A stretch of 64,000 bases of DNA from HK1 sp965221725 (GCA_965221725.1 OZ244909.1:62001-126000), one strand, 5' to 3'. Positions 9,776 through 18,935 are shown, counted from the first letter of the stretch. A program made the numbers and translations. Notes: a model not told the origin generated them from the letters alone.

Positions 9776-10576
9776 GTGGATACCGGTTCGATTACCGCCA
9801 ACCTGGATGTCGCGCAGATGGTGCTCTACGCATTCTGGGTCTTCTTCTTCGGCCTGATTTTCTACCTGCGCCGCGAGGACAAGCGTGAGGGCTATCCGCT
9901 CGACTCCGACGTGACCGACAGCAGTCACGGGCAGATCAAGGCGATGGGCTTTCCCGTGGTGCCCGAGCCGAAGGTCTTTCGCCTGCACGACGGGAGCACC
10001 ATCGAGCGACCGGCGCCCGAGCATGACCGGCGCGAGCTTCGCGCCGAGCCGGTGGACGGCTTCCCCGGCGCCCCGTTGCAACCGACGGGGGATCCGATGC
10101 AGGCCGAGCTGGGTCCGGGCGCCTACGCGCTGCGCGCCGACGTGCCCGACCTGACCAGCGAGGGCGAGCCGAGCATCGTGCCGTTGCGCGTGGCGCCGGC
10201 CTTTTCGATCGAGCCCAACGATCCGGACCCGCGGGGCATGGAAGTGCGGGGCGCAGATCGGCTCGTGGCCGGAACCGTGTCCGACGTCTGGGTGGATCGC
10301 AAGGAGCAGGTCGCGCGCTACCTGGAGGTGGACATCGGCGCGGAGGAGACGCGGCGTTCGGTGATGCTGCCGATCAACTTCGCGAGAGTGCACCCCGCCC
10401 GCGGCTGGCGCGACGGCCATGTGGCGGTGCAGGCCATCCTCGCCGAGCAGTTCCACGGCGTTCCCGCTCTCGCGCAATCCGATCGGATCACATTGCTGGA
10501 AGAGGAGCGGGTGTCGGCCTACTACGGCGCGGGCACCCTCTACGCGACATCGGCGCGCTCGGAGCCGCTGCTGTGA
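9776..10576 (+). CDS. puhA: Photosynthetic reaction centre H subunit
   Basis: PuhA caps the cytoplasmic face of the reaction centre and shapes proton delivery to the secondary quinone. The 266-residue product has one N-terminal transmembrane helix (about residues 10-31, ending at the RREDKREGYPL border) and a cytoplasmic beta-rich domain with GFPVVPEPKVF and RYLEVDIGAEE. The GTG at 9776 was chosen because a strong Shine-Dalgarno (ggaaggagc) sits just upstream and the protein then begins right before the membrane helix. Upstream in-frame sequence lies inside lhaA. The stop overlaps the puhB GTG start. Confidence 0.95.
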   Translation: MDTGSITANLDVAQMVLYAFWVFFFGLIFYLRREDKREGYPLDSDVTDSSHGQIKAMGFPVVPEPKVFRLHDGSTIERPAPEHDRRELRAEPVDGFPGAPLQPTGDPMQAELGPGAYALRADVPDLTSEGEPSIVPLRVAPAFSIEPNDPDPRGMEVRGADRLVAGTVSDVWVDRKEQVARYLEVDIGAEETRRSVMLPINFARVHPARGWRDGHVAVQAILAEQFHGVPALAQSDRITLLEEERVSAYYGAGTLYATSARSEPLL

Positions 10577-11262
10577 TCACCGAGCATGACGCCGAGCCAC
10601 TGCCCGGCCTGCCCGGTCCGCTGCCTCGCAACGAGCGGCTGCTGGCGCAGTGTCGCCCGTTGCCGTGGCGGTTCGCGACCGGCGCGCTCGGCGTTCACTG
10701 GGTGATCGCCTGGTTTCTCGTGCTCGCCGGGTACCGGACGGGCGAAGCGGTGTGGTCCGGGGTTGGTTCGGGCGGTCAGGCGGACGCGGTCGGCGCGGCC
10801 GTGATCCCGCTCGCGCTCGGCGCGGTCGCGGTGGCGCTGCTCGGCGGCATCGGCGGGTGGATGGCCCGCACCACCATCTACACGGTCACCACCCGGCGGG
10901 TGGTGTTCCGGATCGGCGTGGCCCTTCCGGTCACGGTCAACGTCCCGTTCAGGGCCATCGAATCGGCCGAGTTCAGCCGCGGAAGCACCGGCACGGGCAA
11001 CATCGTTCTGCGGATCGTCCCCGGCCAGCGGTTGTCCTGGCTGGTGCTGTGGCCGCATGTGCGCATGTGGCGCTTCGCCCGGCCGGAGGCGGTGCTGCGG
11101 GCCGTCCCGGAGGTGGAGGCGGTGGCCGTCGTCCTCGGCGATGCGCTGCGCGAGCGCGAGGGACGGCGCGAAGATCGAGCCAGGCCGACCCTCGGTCCCG
11201 CCTCGGCGCATGGCGACCCGAGCGCGGACGGTATTGCGCTCGCGGCGGCATCCGGGCCATGA
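10573..11262 (+). CDS. puhB: Photosynthetic complex assembly protein PuhB
   Basis: PuhB is a membrane protein that helps assemble the reaction centre and is needed for normal RC-LH1 levels in Rhodobacter. The 229-residue product has three hydrophobic segments, the third about residues 75-97 (AVIPLALGAVAVALL), then a soluble PH-like domain (YTVTTRRVVFRIGVALP). The GTG start overlaps the stop of puhA by four bases, and its stop overlaps puhC in the same way. Assignment rests on sequence pattern and the invariant puhA-puhB-puhC order. Confidence 0.92.
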   Translation: MITEHDAEPLPGLPGPLPRNERLLAQCRPLPWRFATGALGVHWVIAWFLVLAGYRTGEAVWSGVGSGGQADAVGAAVIPLALGAVAVALLGGIGGWMARTTIYTVTTRRVVFRIGVALPVTVNVPFRAIESAEFSRGSTGTGNIVLRIVPGQRLSWLVLWPHVRMWRFARPEAVLRAVPEVEAVAVVLGDALREREGRREDRARPTLGPASAHGDPSADGIALAAASGP

Positions 11263-11783
11263 GCCACGCCCACGCCCACCCCCGGATTCCCCGCGGTCTG
11301 CTGCTGGCGGCGGGTGCGCTGGTTGCGTTCTCGATCATCGCCGCCGCCGCCGGGCGGCTGACGGGCGCCGGTATCGTCGCACTCCCGTCCGGGGTCGCGG
11401 TGGTCGAACGGTCGCTGCGCTTCGAGGACGACCCGCTCGGCGGCGTGCGCGTGGTCGATGACCGAACCGGCGCCGTGGTCAGGCACATCGTCCCCGGAGA
11501 GGACGGATTCGTCCGCGGCGTGCTGCGCGGATTCGCGCGAGCGCGCCGCCTGCACGGTGTCGGCGTCACCCCCCCCGTGACGCTCACCCGATGGGCGGAC
11601 GGACGGCTCACGCTCGGCGACCCTCACACCGGCCATGTGGTCGCGCTCGAGGCGTTCGGGCCCGACAACGCCGGCGCATTCGCACCGCTCCTGCCGGCGT
11701 TTCGCGGCGCCGACGCTCGTGCTCGCGCCGACCTGCATTTCACGCATCCCCAAGACGGCGTTCCGCCGAGGAGGACACCATGA
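11259..11783 (+). CDS. puhC: Photosynthetic complex assembly protein PuhC
   Basis: PuhC is a small membrane-anchored protein required for efficient RC-LH1 assembly. The 174-residue product has a His-rich start (MSHAHAHPR), one transmembrane segment (about residues 14-32) and a periplasmic domain containing RSLRFEDDPLGGVRVVDDRT and the conserved VRGVLRGFARAR. The ATG overlaps the puhB stop (ATGA), and the stop overlaps the acsF start. Length and order match the family. Confidence 0.9.
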   Translation: MSHAHAHPRIPRGLLLAAGALVAFSIIAAAAGRLTGAGIVALPSGVAVVERSLRFEDDPLGGVRVVDDRTGAVVRHIVPGEDGFVRGVLRGFARARRLHGVGVTPPVTLTRWADGRLTLGDPHTGHVVALEAFGPDNAGAFAPLLPAFRGADARARADLHFTHPQDGVPPRRTP

Positions 11784-12850
11784 TCGACATCGACATGACG
11801 GCCGATCCGGCACTCAACGAGACGACCGTCCGCGCGAAGGAGAACACGCTGCTCTCCCCGCGCTTCTACACCACCGACTTCGCGGCGCTCGACCGGCTGG
11901 ATCTGACCCCGGTGCGGGCCGAGTGGGACGCTCTCATCGCCGAGCTCGAACGCGACGAGAACGAGGATCACTTCCAGCGCACCGATGCCTTCCAGGCCGA
12001 CATCGAGTCGCTGCCGCCCGCGCTGCGCGCCGAATTTCTGGACTTCCTCACCAGCTCGGTGACGGCCGAGTTCTCGGGGTGCGTGCTCTACGCCGACATC
12101 CGCAAGGCGGTCGACAACCCCGACGTGAAACGCCTCATGGGCTACATGGCCCGCGACGAGTCGCGCCACGCGGGGTTCATCAACCGGGCTCTGAAGGACT
12201 TCGGTCTCGCCGTCGATCTCGGACACCTGCGGCGCGAGAAGAAATACACCTTCTTCCGGCCGAAGTTCATCTATTACGCCACCTACCTCTCGGAGAAGAT
12301 CGGCTACGCGCGCTACATCAGCATCTATCGGCAGCTCCAGCGCCATCCCGAGCTGCGCTTCCACCCCATCTTCAAGTGGTTCGAGAAGTGGTGCAACGAC
12401 GAGTTCCGCCACGGCGAGGCATTCGCCCTGATCATGCGCGCCAACCCGCACCTGCTGCGCGGCCACAACCGGCTGTGGATCCGGTTCTTCCTCCTCGCCG
12501 TCTACGCGACGATGTACGTGCGCGACCACGCCCGTCCCGTGTTTCACCAGGCGCTGGGGCTGGATCCCACGCACTATGACTATCAGGTGTTCTCCATTAC
12601 CTCGGAGTGCACCCGGCAGGTGTTCCCGTTCACGCTGGACGTCGACGCCCCCCGGTTCCGGGCCGGGCTCGAGCGCCTGCGCCACATCGCCGAGGCGAGC
12701 GCGGCGGCGAGGGCGCGGGGTGGTCTCGCCGGGGCGGTGCGCCGCGTCGCGCTGGGGGCCGCGGGCGCGGCGGTGTTCGCACGGCTCTTCCTGATGCCGG
12801 TGCGTCCCAACGCACTGCCGCCCAAGGTGCGGACGGTGCCGGCGTGGTAG
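11780..12850 (+). CDS. acsF: Aerobic Mg-protoporphyrin IX monomethyl ester cyclase
   Basis: AcsF is the oxygen-dependent di-iron cyclase that forms the isocyclic ring E, giving divinyl protochlorophyllide. The 356-residue product carries E97 and the two ExxH motifs of the carboxylate-bridged di-iron centre, E127-H130 (DESRHAG) and E208-H211 (DEFRHGEA). A hydrophobic C-terminal segment could associate with the membrane. The ATG overlaps the puhC stop. Because oxygen is a substrate, this gene implies that pigment can be made under oxic or micro-oxic conditions. The anaerobic cyclase BchE is not in the window. Confidence 0.96.
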   Translation: MIDIDMTADPALNETTVRAKENTLLSPRFYTTDFAALDRLDLTPVRAEWDALIAELERDENEDHFQRTDAFQADIESLPPALRAEFLDFLTSSVTAEFSGCVLYADIRKAVDNPDVKRLMGYMARDESRHAGFINRALKDFGLAVDLGHLRREKKYTFFRPKFIYYATYLSEKIGYARYISIYRQLQRHPELRFHPIFKWFEKWCNDEFRHGEAFALIMRANPHLLRGHNRLWIRFFLLAVYATMYVRDHARPVFHQALGLDPTHYDYQVFSITSECTRQVFPFTLDVDAPRFRAGLERLRHIAEASAAARARGGLAGAVRRVALGAAGAAVFARLFLMPVRPNALPPKVRTVPAW

Positions 12851-12989
12851 GGACCCCGGCCAGAATAATTTTTCCCTTTCAACGCGCCGGTGTCTCCGGT
12901 CCGGAAGGAGATTTGGGGTCGATGAGGTGGGAAATCGATTTCGGCCCGGGTCTCAGGTCTCCGGAGTCCTTGATGACCGGGAGTGGTCC

Positions 12990-13826
12990 ATGACCGCGAT
13001 CTTGTGCGTCTTCTTCGCGGTGGGGCTGTGGTGGCTCGGCACCGGCGTCGTCCTGCGCCTCAGCACCACGCTCGCGCCGCGTGGGCGCGGGGTGCTGGTG
13101 GGGGTATTCGTCACGGCACTGGCCGCCCTCGCCGGCGTCGCCTGGAGCGCGTCCATGGCGACCGTGGGCGGGGCGCTCCTCGCCTTCGCGTTCGCGCTGG
13201 TGGTCTGGGGGGCGGTCGAACTCGGCTGGCTGCTCGGTCACGTCGGTGGTGTGCACCGTGCGCCGTGCCCGCCCGCCTGCCCGCCGGGTCGGCGGTTCGT
13301 CCTCGCCGCCGGCGCGCTGCTCTGGCACGAGCTGACGGTAGTCGGCGCCGGCACGGCCATCGCGGTCGCGACGGTGGGGGCGGGCGACCACCACAGGGTG
13401 GCGCTGTGGACGTATCTCACCCTCGCGCTCATGCGCTGGAGCGCGAAGCTGAACCTGTTTCTCGGGGTGCCGGTCTTCAACCGGGAGTGGCTCCCCACGC
13501 ATCTCCACCATGTCGCGACCTACGTGCGCCGTCGCGCCATGAATCCCCTGTTTCCGTTCTCGATCACTTTGGCTACCGCCGCCGGGTTCTGGATGCTCGG
13601 GGAGGGGTTCGGCGCTCCGCCCGGGAGCCTTGCACAGGCGACCCACGTTCTGATGGCGACCCTGATCGCCCTGGGCCTGCTCGAACACTGGTGTCTCGTC
13701 GTCCCGCTCGGCGAAGCAAGGCTGTGGAAGTGGGCGCTCGGGGTGCGGGACGAGGCGCCGCGCCTTGCGCCGTGGCCTCGGGCCTCACGGCTGCCCGATG
13801 CCCGACATCCGTTGCCCCCCGGCTGA
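12990..13826 (+). CDS. puhE: PuhE-family membrane protein (DUF3623)
   Basis: PuhE is a polytopic membrane protein found beside puhABC and acsF in most purple-bacterial clusters. Loss of it in Rhodobacter alters bacteriochlorophyll production and RC-LH1 assembly; its biochemical role is unsettled. The 278-residue product has about seven hydrophobic helices and the conserved segments LMRWSAKLNLFLGVP and REWLPTHLHHVATYVRRR. The ATG at 12990 gives MTAILCVFFAVGLWW, starting directly with the first helix. The 139-base gap after acsF contains an AT-rich patch (aataattttt) and a ggaaggag sequence but no clear promoter or terminator. Confidence 0.9.
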   Translation: MTAILCVFFAVGLWWLGTGVVLRLSTTLAPRGRGVLVGVFVTALAALAGVAWSASMATVGGALLAFAFALVVWGAVELGWLLGHVGGVHRAPCPPACPPGRRFVLAAGALLWHELTVVGAGTAIAVATVGAGDHHRVALWTYLTLALMRWSAKLNLFLGVPVFNREWLPTHLHHVATYVRRRAMNPLFPFSITLATAAGFWMLGEGFGAPPGSLAQATHVLMATLIALGLLEHWCLVVPLGEARLWKWALGVRDEAPRLAPWPRASRLPDARHPLPPG

Positions 13827-13840
13827 ACCCATCGGCGGCA

Positions 13841-14869
13841 ATGACTCCACCCTGTTCCTCACCCTATCCATTCACTGCCATCGTCGGGCAGGAGGAGATG
13901 AAGCGGGCGCTGCTGGTGGCGGCCGTGGACCCCGGGATCGGTGGCGTACTCGTGCTCGGAGATCGCGGCACCGGCAAGTCGACCGCGGTGCGGGCACTGG
14001 CCGCGCTGCTGCCGAAGATGCGCGCGGTGGTCGGCTGTCCCTACGCCTGCGCTCCCGGGGAGATGGCCGGGCGGTGCGGCGAATGCGGTTCGGGCGGCCG
14101 GGTGAAGAGCCGTCTGGTACCGGTGCCGGTGGTCGATCTGCCGCTGGGCGCGACCGAGGATCGCATCGTCGGAGCTCTCGACCTGGAGCGGGCCCTGGCC
14201 GACGGGGAGAAGGCGTTCGAGCCGGGGCTGCTCGCCCGCGCCAACCGCGGCTTCCTCTACATCGACGAGGTCAATCTGCTGGAGGATCACCTGGTCGATG
14301 TGCTCCTTGATGTCGCGGCATCGGGCGAGAACGTGGTCGAACGCGAGGGGCTGAGCGTGCGCCATCCCGCCCGCTTCGTGCTCGTGGGCAGCGGCAACCC
14401 CGAAGAAGGGGAGCTTCGCCCCCAGCTCCTCGACCGCTTCGGTCTCACTGTCGACGTGCGGACCCCCGGCGAACTGTCTGCCCGGGTCGAGGTGGTCAAG
14501 CGGCGGGACGCATACGAGCGCGACCGGGAGGCGTTCGCGCGTCGGTGGAAGCGGCACCAGGCGCGCATGCGCTCGCGCATCGTGTCGGCCCGCGAACGTC
14601 TCGGCGCGATCGGGGTCGGCGACGACGTTCTGGAGCTGGCGGCGGCGCTCTGCATTCGCCTCGGTACCGACGGGCTTCGGGGCGAGCTCACGCTGGTGCG
14701 GGCGGCGCGGGCGGCGGCGGCGCTCGACGGGGCCGATCGGGTGGACGACGCGCACCTGCGGGCCATGGCGGCACCGGCCCTGCGGCATCGCCTGCGGCGC
14801 AGTCCGCTTGATGCCGCCGGCTCCGATGCCCGCCTGGAGCGAGCGGTCGAGGAGGTGCTGGCGGCATGA
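13841..14869 (+). CDS. bchI: Magnesium chelatase ATPase subunit I
   Basis: BchI is the AAA+ ATPase of Mg-chelatase; its ring with BchD drives Mg2+ insertion by BchH. The 342-residue product opens with PYPFTAIVGQEEMKRALL, followed by Walker A GDRGTGKST (about residues 44-52), Walker B FLYIDEVNLL and sensor GSGNPEEGELRPQLLDRF. The ATG at 13841 puts 12 residues before the conserved YPFTAIVGQ. It lies 14 bases after puhE and ends in an ATGA overlap with bchD. Confidence 0.96.
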   Translation: MTPPCSSPYPFTAIVGQEEMKRALLVAAVDPGIGGVLVLGDRGTGKSTAVRALAALLPKMRAVVGCPYACAPGEMAGRCGECGSGGRVKSRLVPVPVVDLPLGATEDRIVGALDLERALADGEKAFEPGLLARANRGFLYIDEVNLLEDHLVDVLLDVAASGENVVEREGLSVRHPARFVLVGSGNPEEGELRPQLLDRFGLTVDVRTPGELSARVEVVKRRDAYERDREAFARRWKRHQARMRSRIVSARERLGAIGVGDDVLELAAALCIRLGTDGLRGELTLVRAARAAAALDGADRVDDAHLRAMAAPALRHRLRRSPLDAAGSDARLERAVEEVLAA

Positions 14870-16713
14870 CCCCCGGTCTCTCCGGTAATCCTCCTCGCCT
14901 CTCCGGCGATGCGGTTCTCGCGGCCGCACTGCTTGCCATCGATCCGCACGGGCTGGGCGGCATCAGCCTGCGCGCGCGCAGCGGTCCGGGGCGCGAGGAG
15001 TGGCTCACCCGGGCGACGGCGCTCCACCCCGGCGCCGCGCCGCGGCGCAAGGTACCGGCCAACGTGGACGACGCCACCCTTCTCGGGGGGCTGGATCCGG
15101 TGGCGACCCTGAGCCGTGGACGGCCCGTGATCCGGCCGGGTCTGCTCGCCGCCGCCGACGGAGGATTGGCGGTGATTGCGATGGCGGAACGGCTCGGGCG
15201 TGCGGCGGTGGGGCATGTCGCCAGCGTGCTCGACCTCGGCGAGGTCCGCATGGAGCGCGACGGCGCCAGCCGTGCATACCCGGCCCGATTGGCGGTGATC
15301 GCGCTCGACGAGGGCGTGGACGAAGACGAGTCCACCGCACCGGCGCTGCTGGATCGGCTGGCCTTTCATGTGCATCTCGACGGGCCGTCGGTCGTCGGCG
15401 CCGACGATGTCCCGTGGCCGAGTGCCGGGCGGATCGAGGATGCCCGGGCCCGGCTTGCGCGGGTCCGGGTGGAGGACGGGGCGCTCGGGTCGCTGTGCGC
15501 GGCCGCGGCGCTGCTCGGGGTCGATTCGATGCGCCCCTGCCGCCTTGCGGCGCGGGCGGCCGGCGCCTCGGCCGCGCTGGATTCACGCGAACGCGCCGGC
15601 GATGTCGATGTCGATCGGGCGGTTCGCCTGGTCCTCATGCCGAGAGCGACCCGGGTGCCCGCGCCGCCGGAATCCGAACGCGCGTCGGATTCCGAGCCGG
15701 ATCCCGGGCCGGACCGTGAGCTGGACCCCGGGCCCCGTTCGCGCGAGGACCTCGGCGTGGAGTACGACCGTCCCGCCGGCGCCGAGGGGGAGGAACAGGT
15801 GGACGGCGGCGGACAGGATGTGCTCGCAGCGGCCCGGGCCGCGCTCCCCGAAGGGCTGCTTGCACGCCTCGCCGCGGCGCCGGTGCGCCGGCGCGCCACC
15901 GCGTCACGCGGCCGGGGGGCCGCCGGCGGTCCCGTCAGGTGCGGCGGCAGGCCCGCCGGCACCCGGCCCGGGACGCCACGCGACGGCGCGAGGCTGAGCC
16001 TCGTCGAGACGTTGCGCGCGGCCGCCCCATGGCAGCCGGTCCGGCGTCGGTACCCGCGCCCGGATGCGGCGCCCCGCCGACTGTACGTGAGAGCCGAGGA
16101 TCTGCGGGTGGTGCGCATGCGGCAGCGCCCGCGCACCACCATCGTGTTCGCGGTCGACGCGTCGGGCTCGGCCGCGATGCACCGGCTGGCCGAAGCCAAG
16201 GGCGCGGTGGAACTCCTGCTGGGCGACGCCTATGTCCGCCGCGACCGCGTGGCGCTGGTGGCGTTTCGGGGCGCCGGCGCCGATGTGGTGCTGCCTCCCA
16301 CCCGCTCTCTGGTGCGCGCCCGTCGTTGCCTGGCGAAACTCCCCGGGGGTGGTGGCACCCCGCTCGCGGCCGGCTTGCAGGCTGCGAGCGCGGTGGCGTC
16401 CGGCGTGGGGCGTCACGACGAATCCGCGGTTGTGGTGGTGCTGACCGATGGCGGCGCCAACGTGGCGGCGGACGGGACGCCGGGTCGGGACCGGGCCGGC
16501 GCGGATGCCGCCGCGGCGGCGCGGGAAATCCGGCTTTCAGGCCTGCCCGCCCTGGTGCTCGACATCGCGCCGCGCCCATCGGCGGCGGCGCGCATCCTGG
16601 CCGAGCAGATGGGAGCGTACTACCAGCCGATGCCGCACGCGGATGCGGACGCCATCTCGCTGGCGGCGCGTCGGCTGGCCGAACCGGCGAGCGCGCGGGA
16701 GCGGGCGGCGTGA
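14866..16713 (+). CDS. bchD: Magnesium chelatase subunit D
   Basis: BchD couples the BchI ATPase ring to BchH. The 615-residue product has a degenerate N-terminal AAA+-like region (no intact Walker A is apparent), an acidic, proline-rich linker (about residues 265-300, Glu/Asp/Pro repeats) and a C-terminal integrin I/von Willebrand A domain. The MIDAS motif DASGS is at about residues 431-435, followed by TDGGAN. The ATGA overlap with bchI and GTGA overlap with bchO support one operon. Confidence 0.94.
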   Translation: MTPGLSGNPPRLSGDAVLAAALLAIDPHGLGGISLRARSGPGREEWLTRATALHPGAAPRRKVPANVDDATLLGGLDPVATLSRGRPVIRPGLLAAADGGLAVIAMAERLGRAAVGHVASVLDLGEVRMERDGASRAYPARLAVIALDEGVDEDESTAPALLDRLAFHVHLDGPSVVGADDVPWPSAGRIEDARARLARVRVEDGALGSLCAAAALLGVDSMRPCRLAARAAGASAALDSRERAGDVDVDRAVRLVLMPRATRVPAPPESERASDSEPDPGPDRELDPGPRSREDLGVEYDRPAGAEGEEQVDGGGQDVLAAARAALPEGLLARLAAAPVRRRATASRGRGAAGGPVRCGGRPAGTRPGTPRDGARLSLVETLRAAAPWQPVRRRYPRPDAAPRRLYVRAEDLRVVRMRQRPRTTIVFAVDASGSAAMHRLAEAKGAVELLLGDAYVRRDRVALVAFRGAGADVVLPPTRSLVRARRCLAKLPGGGGTPLAAGLQAASAVASGVGRHDESAVVVVLTDGGANVAADGTPGRDRAGADAAAAAREIRLSGLPALVLDIAPRPSAAARILAEQMGAYYQPMPHADADAISLAARRLAEPASARERAA

Positions 16714-17654
16714 CCGGAACGATGATCTTCTCCTCCCGGAACCCTGGCTCGACATCGGGCCGTAATGCGCACGGACTCGGACTGCGGGGTCCGGTGGATG
16801 CGGACTGGCCCAACCGCCCCGCGAGCCGTCTCGTGGAGGTCGGCGGGGTGCGATGGCATGTGCAGATCATGGGCGAAGGGCCACCGCTGCTCCTGCTCCA
16901 CGGCACCGGCGCCACCACGCACTCCTGGCGGGACGTGGCCCCGTTGCTCGCGCGCCGGTTCCGGGTCATCGCCCCGGATCTCCCCGGGCACGGGTTCAGC
17001 CACGTGCGGCGGTCGAGCCGCCTGAGCCTGCCCGGCATGGCGCACTCGGTCGGCGGGCTGCTCGACCGGATCGAGGTGGCGCCGGCGCTGGTGGTGGGCC
17101 ATTCCGCCGGGGCCGCAGTAGCGATTCGCATGGCCGCGGACGGCGTGTGTCGTCCATCCGGGCTGGTCAGCATCAACGGTGCGCTCCTGCGGCTCGGGGG
17201 GTTCGCGGGCCTCGTGTTCGGACCGGCGGCGAGGGCGCTCGCGCTCGCGTCGGGGCCGGCGGCATCCATGGTGGCCTGGCGTTCGGCGTCACCGGGGGTG
17301 GTGGAGCGGATGATTCGCGACTCGGGTTCGAGTCTCGACCCCCGAGGCGTCGAGCTGTACCGCCGCGTGGCGACTCGGCACCCGCATGTGGCCGGTGCCA
17401 TCGCGATGATGGCGAGATGGGACGTGGGGCCGCTGGCGGCGGCGATCGCGCGTCTCGAGCCGCCGCTCACCCTGATCGTCGGAGCCGCAGATCGATACGT
17501 TCCCCCCGCGCAGGCGTCGCGGGTGCGCTCGCTCGCGCCGTCGGCGCAGGTGGAAATCCTCCCCGGACTCGGCCATCTCGCGCACGAGCAGGATCCGCGG
17601 CGCATCGGCGCCCTCGTCGAGCGTGCGGCCACCAATGCAGGAGTCTTGTCATGA
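16710..17654 (+). CDS. bchO: Alpha/beta hydrolase BchO (putative Mg-chelatase accessory)
   Basis: BchO is an alpha/beta-hydrolase-fold protein conserved next to bchID in purple bacteria; its substrate is unknown. The product has the oxyanion segment LLLHGTGATTHSW, the nucleophile elbow VVGHSAGAA and the C-terminal catalytic histidine region LGHLAHEQDP, so the triad looks intact. The GTG at 16710, overlapping the bchD stop as GTGA, gives 314 residues. The ATG at 16722, four codons later, is an alternative. The stop overlaps the crtB ATG. Confidence 0.88.
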   Translation: MTGTMIFSSRNPGSTSGRNAHGLGLRGPVDADWPNRPASRLVEVGGVRWHVQIMGEGPPLLLLHGTGATTHSWRDVAPLLARRFRVIAPDLPGHGFSHVRRSSRLSLPGMAHSVGGLLDRIEVAPALVVGHSAGAAVAIRMAADGVCRPSGLVSINGALLRLGGFAGLVFGPAARALALASGPAASMVAWRSASPGVVERMIRDSGSSLDPRGVELYRRVATRHPHVAGAIAMMARWDVGPLAAAIARLEPPLTLIVGAADRYVPPAQASRVRSLAPSAQVEILPGLGHLAHEQDPRRIGALVERAATNAGVLS

Positions 17655-18805
17655 AGGGATCCGGTCTTGACCACGGCTACCGCCGAGCCGTCGCGGCGCA
17701 CGACCCCCGCGCCTCGGGCCAGGCTCCGGAGCAGGCCGATCTGCGCGCGTGCCGGCGACTGCTTCGCCATGGCTCGCGCACGTTCTTCCTGTCGTCGTTC
17801 CTGCTGCCGAGCGAGGTGAGGCGGGCGGCGTCCGCACTCTACGCGTTCTGCCGCACCGCCGACGACGCGGTCGACCTCGTCGCGGATTCGAGCGCCGCCG
17901 TCCCGCGCCTGCGGGAGCGACTGGCCGCGGTCTATGACGAAAAACCCGCGGATCATCCGGTGGACAGGGCGCTGCATCGCGTGGTCGATCGGTACCGGAT
18001 TCCCCGTGAGCTTTTCGATCTCCTGCTCGAGGGGCTGGCGTGGGATGCCGATCGGCGCCAGTACGAGACCCTGTCCGATCTGCGCACGTACGCAGTTCGC
18101 GTCGCGGGCGTAGTGGGCGCGATGATGAGCGTGCTGATGGGCGTGCGCAGCGAGAGCGCCCTGGGACGCGCATTCGACCTCGGCGTCGCGATGCAGCTTA
18201 CCAACATCGCCCGCGACGTCGGTGAGGACGCACGCGCCGGACGGCTCTATCTCCCGCGGGCATGGATGCGCGAGGCCGGCCTCGATCCGGACGCCTGGCT
18301 GGCCCGTCCCGTGCACGATGCGGCGCTCGCCTCGGTGGTGTCGCGACTGCTCGACGAGGCCGACCGACTCTATCTTCGGGCCGGTGGCGGCATTGCGGAG
18401 CTTCCCTTCGGCTGCCGGCCCGGAATCAACGCGTCGCGGCTGGTGTACCGCGAGATCGGGGTGGAGGTCGCCCGGCGCGGCTTCGATGCGTTGTCGGGCC
18501 GGGCGGTGGTGCCGGGTCCGCGCAAGCTCCGGATGCTGGCGGGGGCGATGGCGGGAGGGATGCTGTCGCGCGCGCCGGCGCGGCCGGGCCGGCGGGCCGC
18601 ACCCGGAAGCCGGGAGGATGCGAAGCCGATGGCCGAGGCTCGACACGCGGTGGAGGCGACGATTGTCTCGCCCGGGCCGGCCGGCGCCGGACGGCTCCGA
18701 GTGCCGCGCGGGCATGGTCTGGGCGCGCGAGTGGAGTGGACGCTCATGCTCTTCGAGGACCTGGCGCGCCAGGACCTCCGGCCGCACCCGGCACGGCGTG
18801 CGTGA
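17651..18805 (+). CDS. crtB: 15-cis-phytoene synthase
   Basis: CrtB condenses two geranylgeranyl diphosphates to phytoene, the first carotenoid-specific step. The 384-residue product shows the squalene/phytoene synthase fold with substrate Mg2+ motifs DDAVD (about residues 73-77) and NIARDVGEDA, plus YAFCRTADD. The C terminus has about 60 low-complexity residues beyond the conserved fold (RAPARPGRRAAPGS onwards), longer than typical. The ATG overlaps the bchO stop, so crtB sits at the end of the long bch/puh operon rather than beside crtI as in Rhodobacter. Confidence 0.94.
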   Translation: MKGSGLDHGYRRAVAAHDPRASGQAPEQADLRACRRLLRHGSRTFFLSSFLLPSEVRRAASALYAFCRTADDAVDLVADSSAAVPRLRERLAAVYDEKPADHPVDRALHRVVDRYRIPRELFDLLLEGLAWDADRRQYETLSDLRTYAVRVAGVVGAMMSVLMGVRSESALGRAFDLGVAMQLTNIARDVGEDARAGRLYLPRAWMREAGLDPDAWLARPVHDAALASVVSRLLDEADRLYLRAGGGIAELPFGCRPGINASRLVYREIGVEVARRGFDALSGRAVVPGPRKLRMLAGAMAGGMLSRAPARPGRRAAPGSREDAKPMAEARHAVEATIVSPGPAGAGRLRVPRGHGLGARVEWTLMLFEDLARQDLRPHPARRA

Positions 18806-18843
18806 TCGCTGGCGCGAGGCTTCGGCCCCCGCCGGAAAAGGCC

Positions 18844-18935
18844 CCGACCGGAATCGATTTTTCGTCGCCTGGACTCCAGCCCCCTTTCGCACGGGAAGGG
18901 CGGTGCCGACGAAACGGATAACCGATTCCGGTCGG
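18844..18935. promoter_or_regulatory. Large nested inverted repeat before the aminotransferase gene
   Basis: Three nested inverted repeats share one centre. The outer arms ccgaccggaatcg (18844-18856) and cgattccggtcgg (18923-18935) are a perfect 13-bp pair. The middle arms tttcgtcg (18860-18867) pair with cgacgaaa (18907-18914). The inner arms ccctt/aaggg close a 9-base loop near 18891. As RNA this would form one long interrupted hairpin. It ends 58 bases before the next start codon and follows crtB by 38 bases, so it could be a terminator for the crtB operon, a leader structure, or a REP/MITE-like palindrome. No T-tract follows. Confidence 0.7.

Noticed and set aside
12851..12989. The acsF-puhE gap as a PpsR or FNR-controlled promoter
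   Set aside because: No TGT-N12-ACA or TTGAT-N4-ATCAA match is present; only an AT-rich patch and a G-rich ribosome-binding-like sequence are visible.
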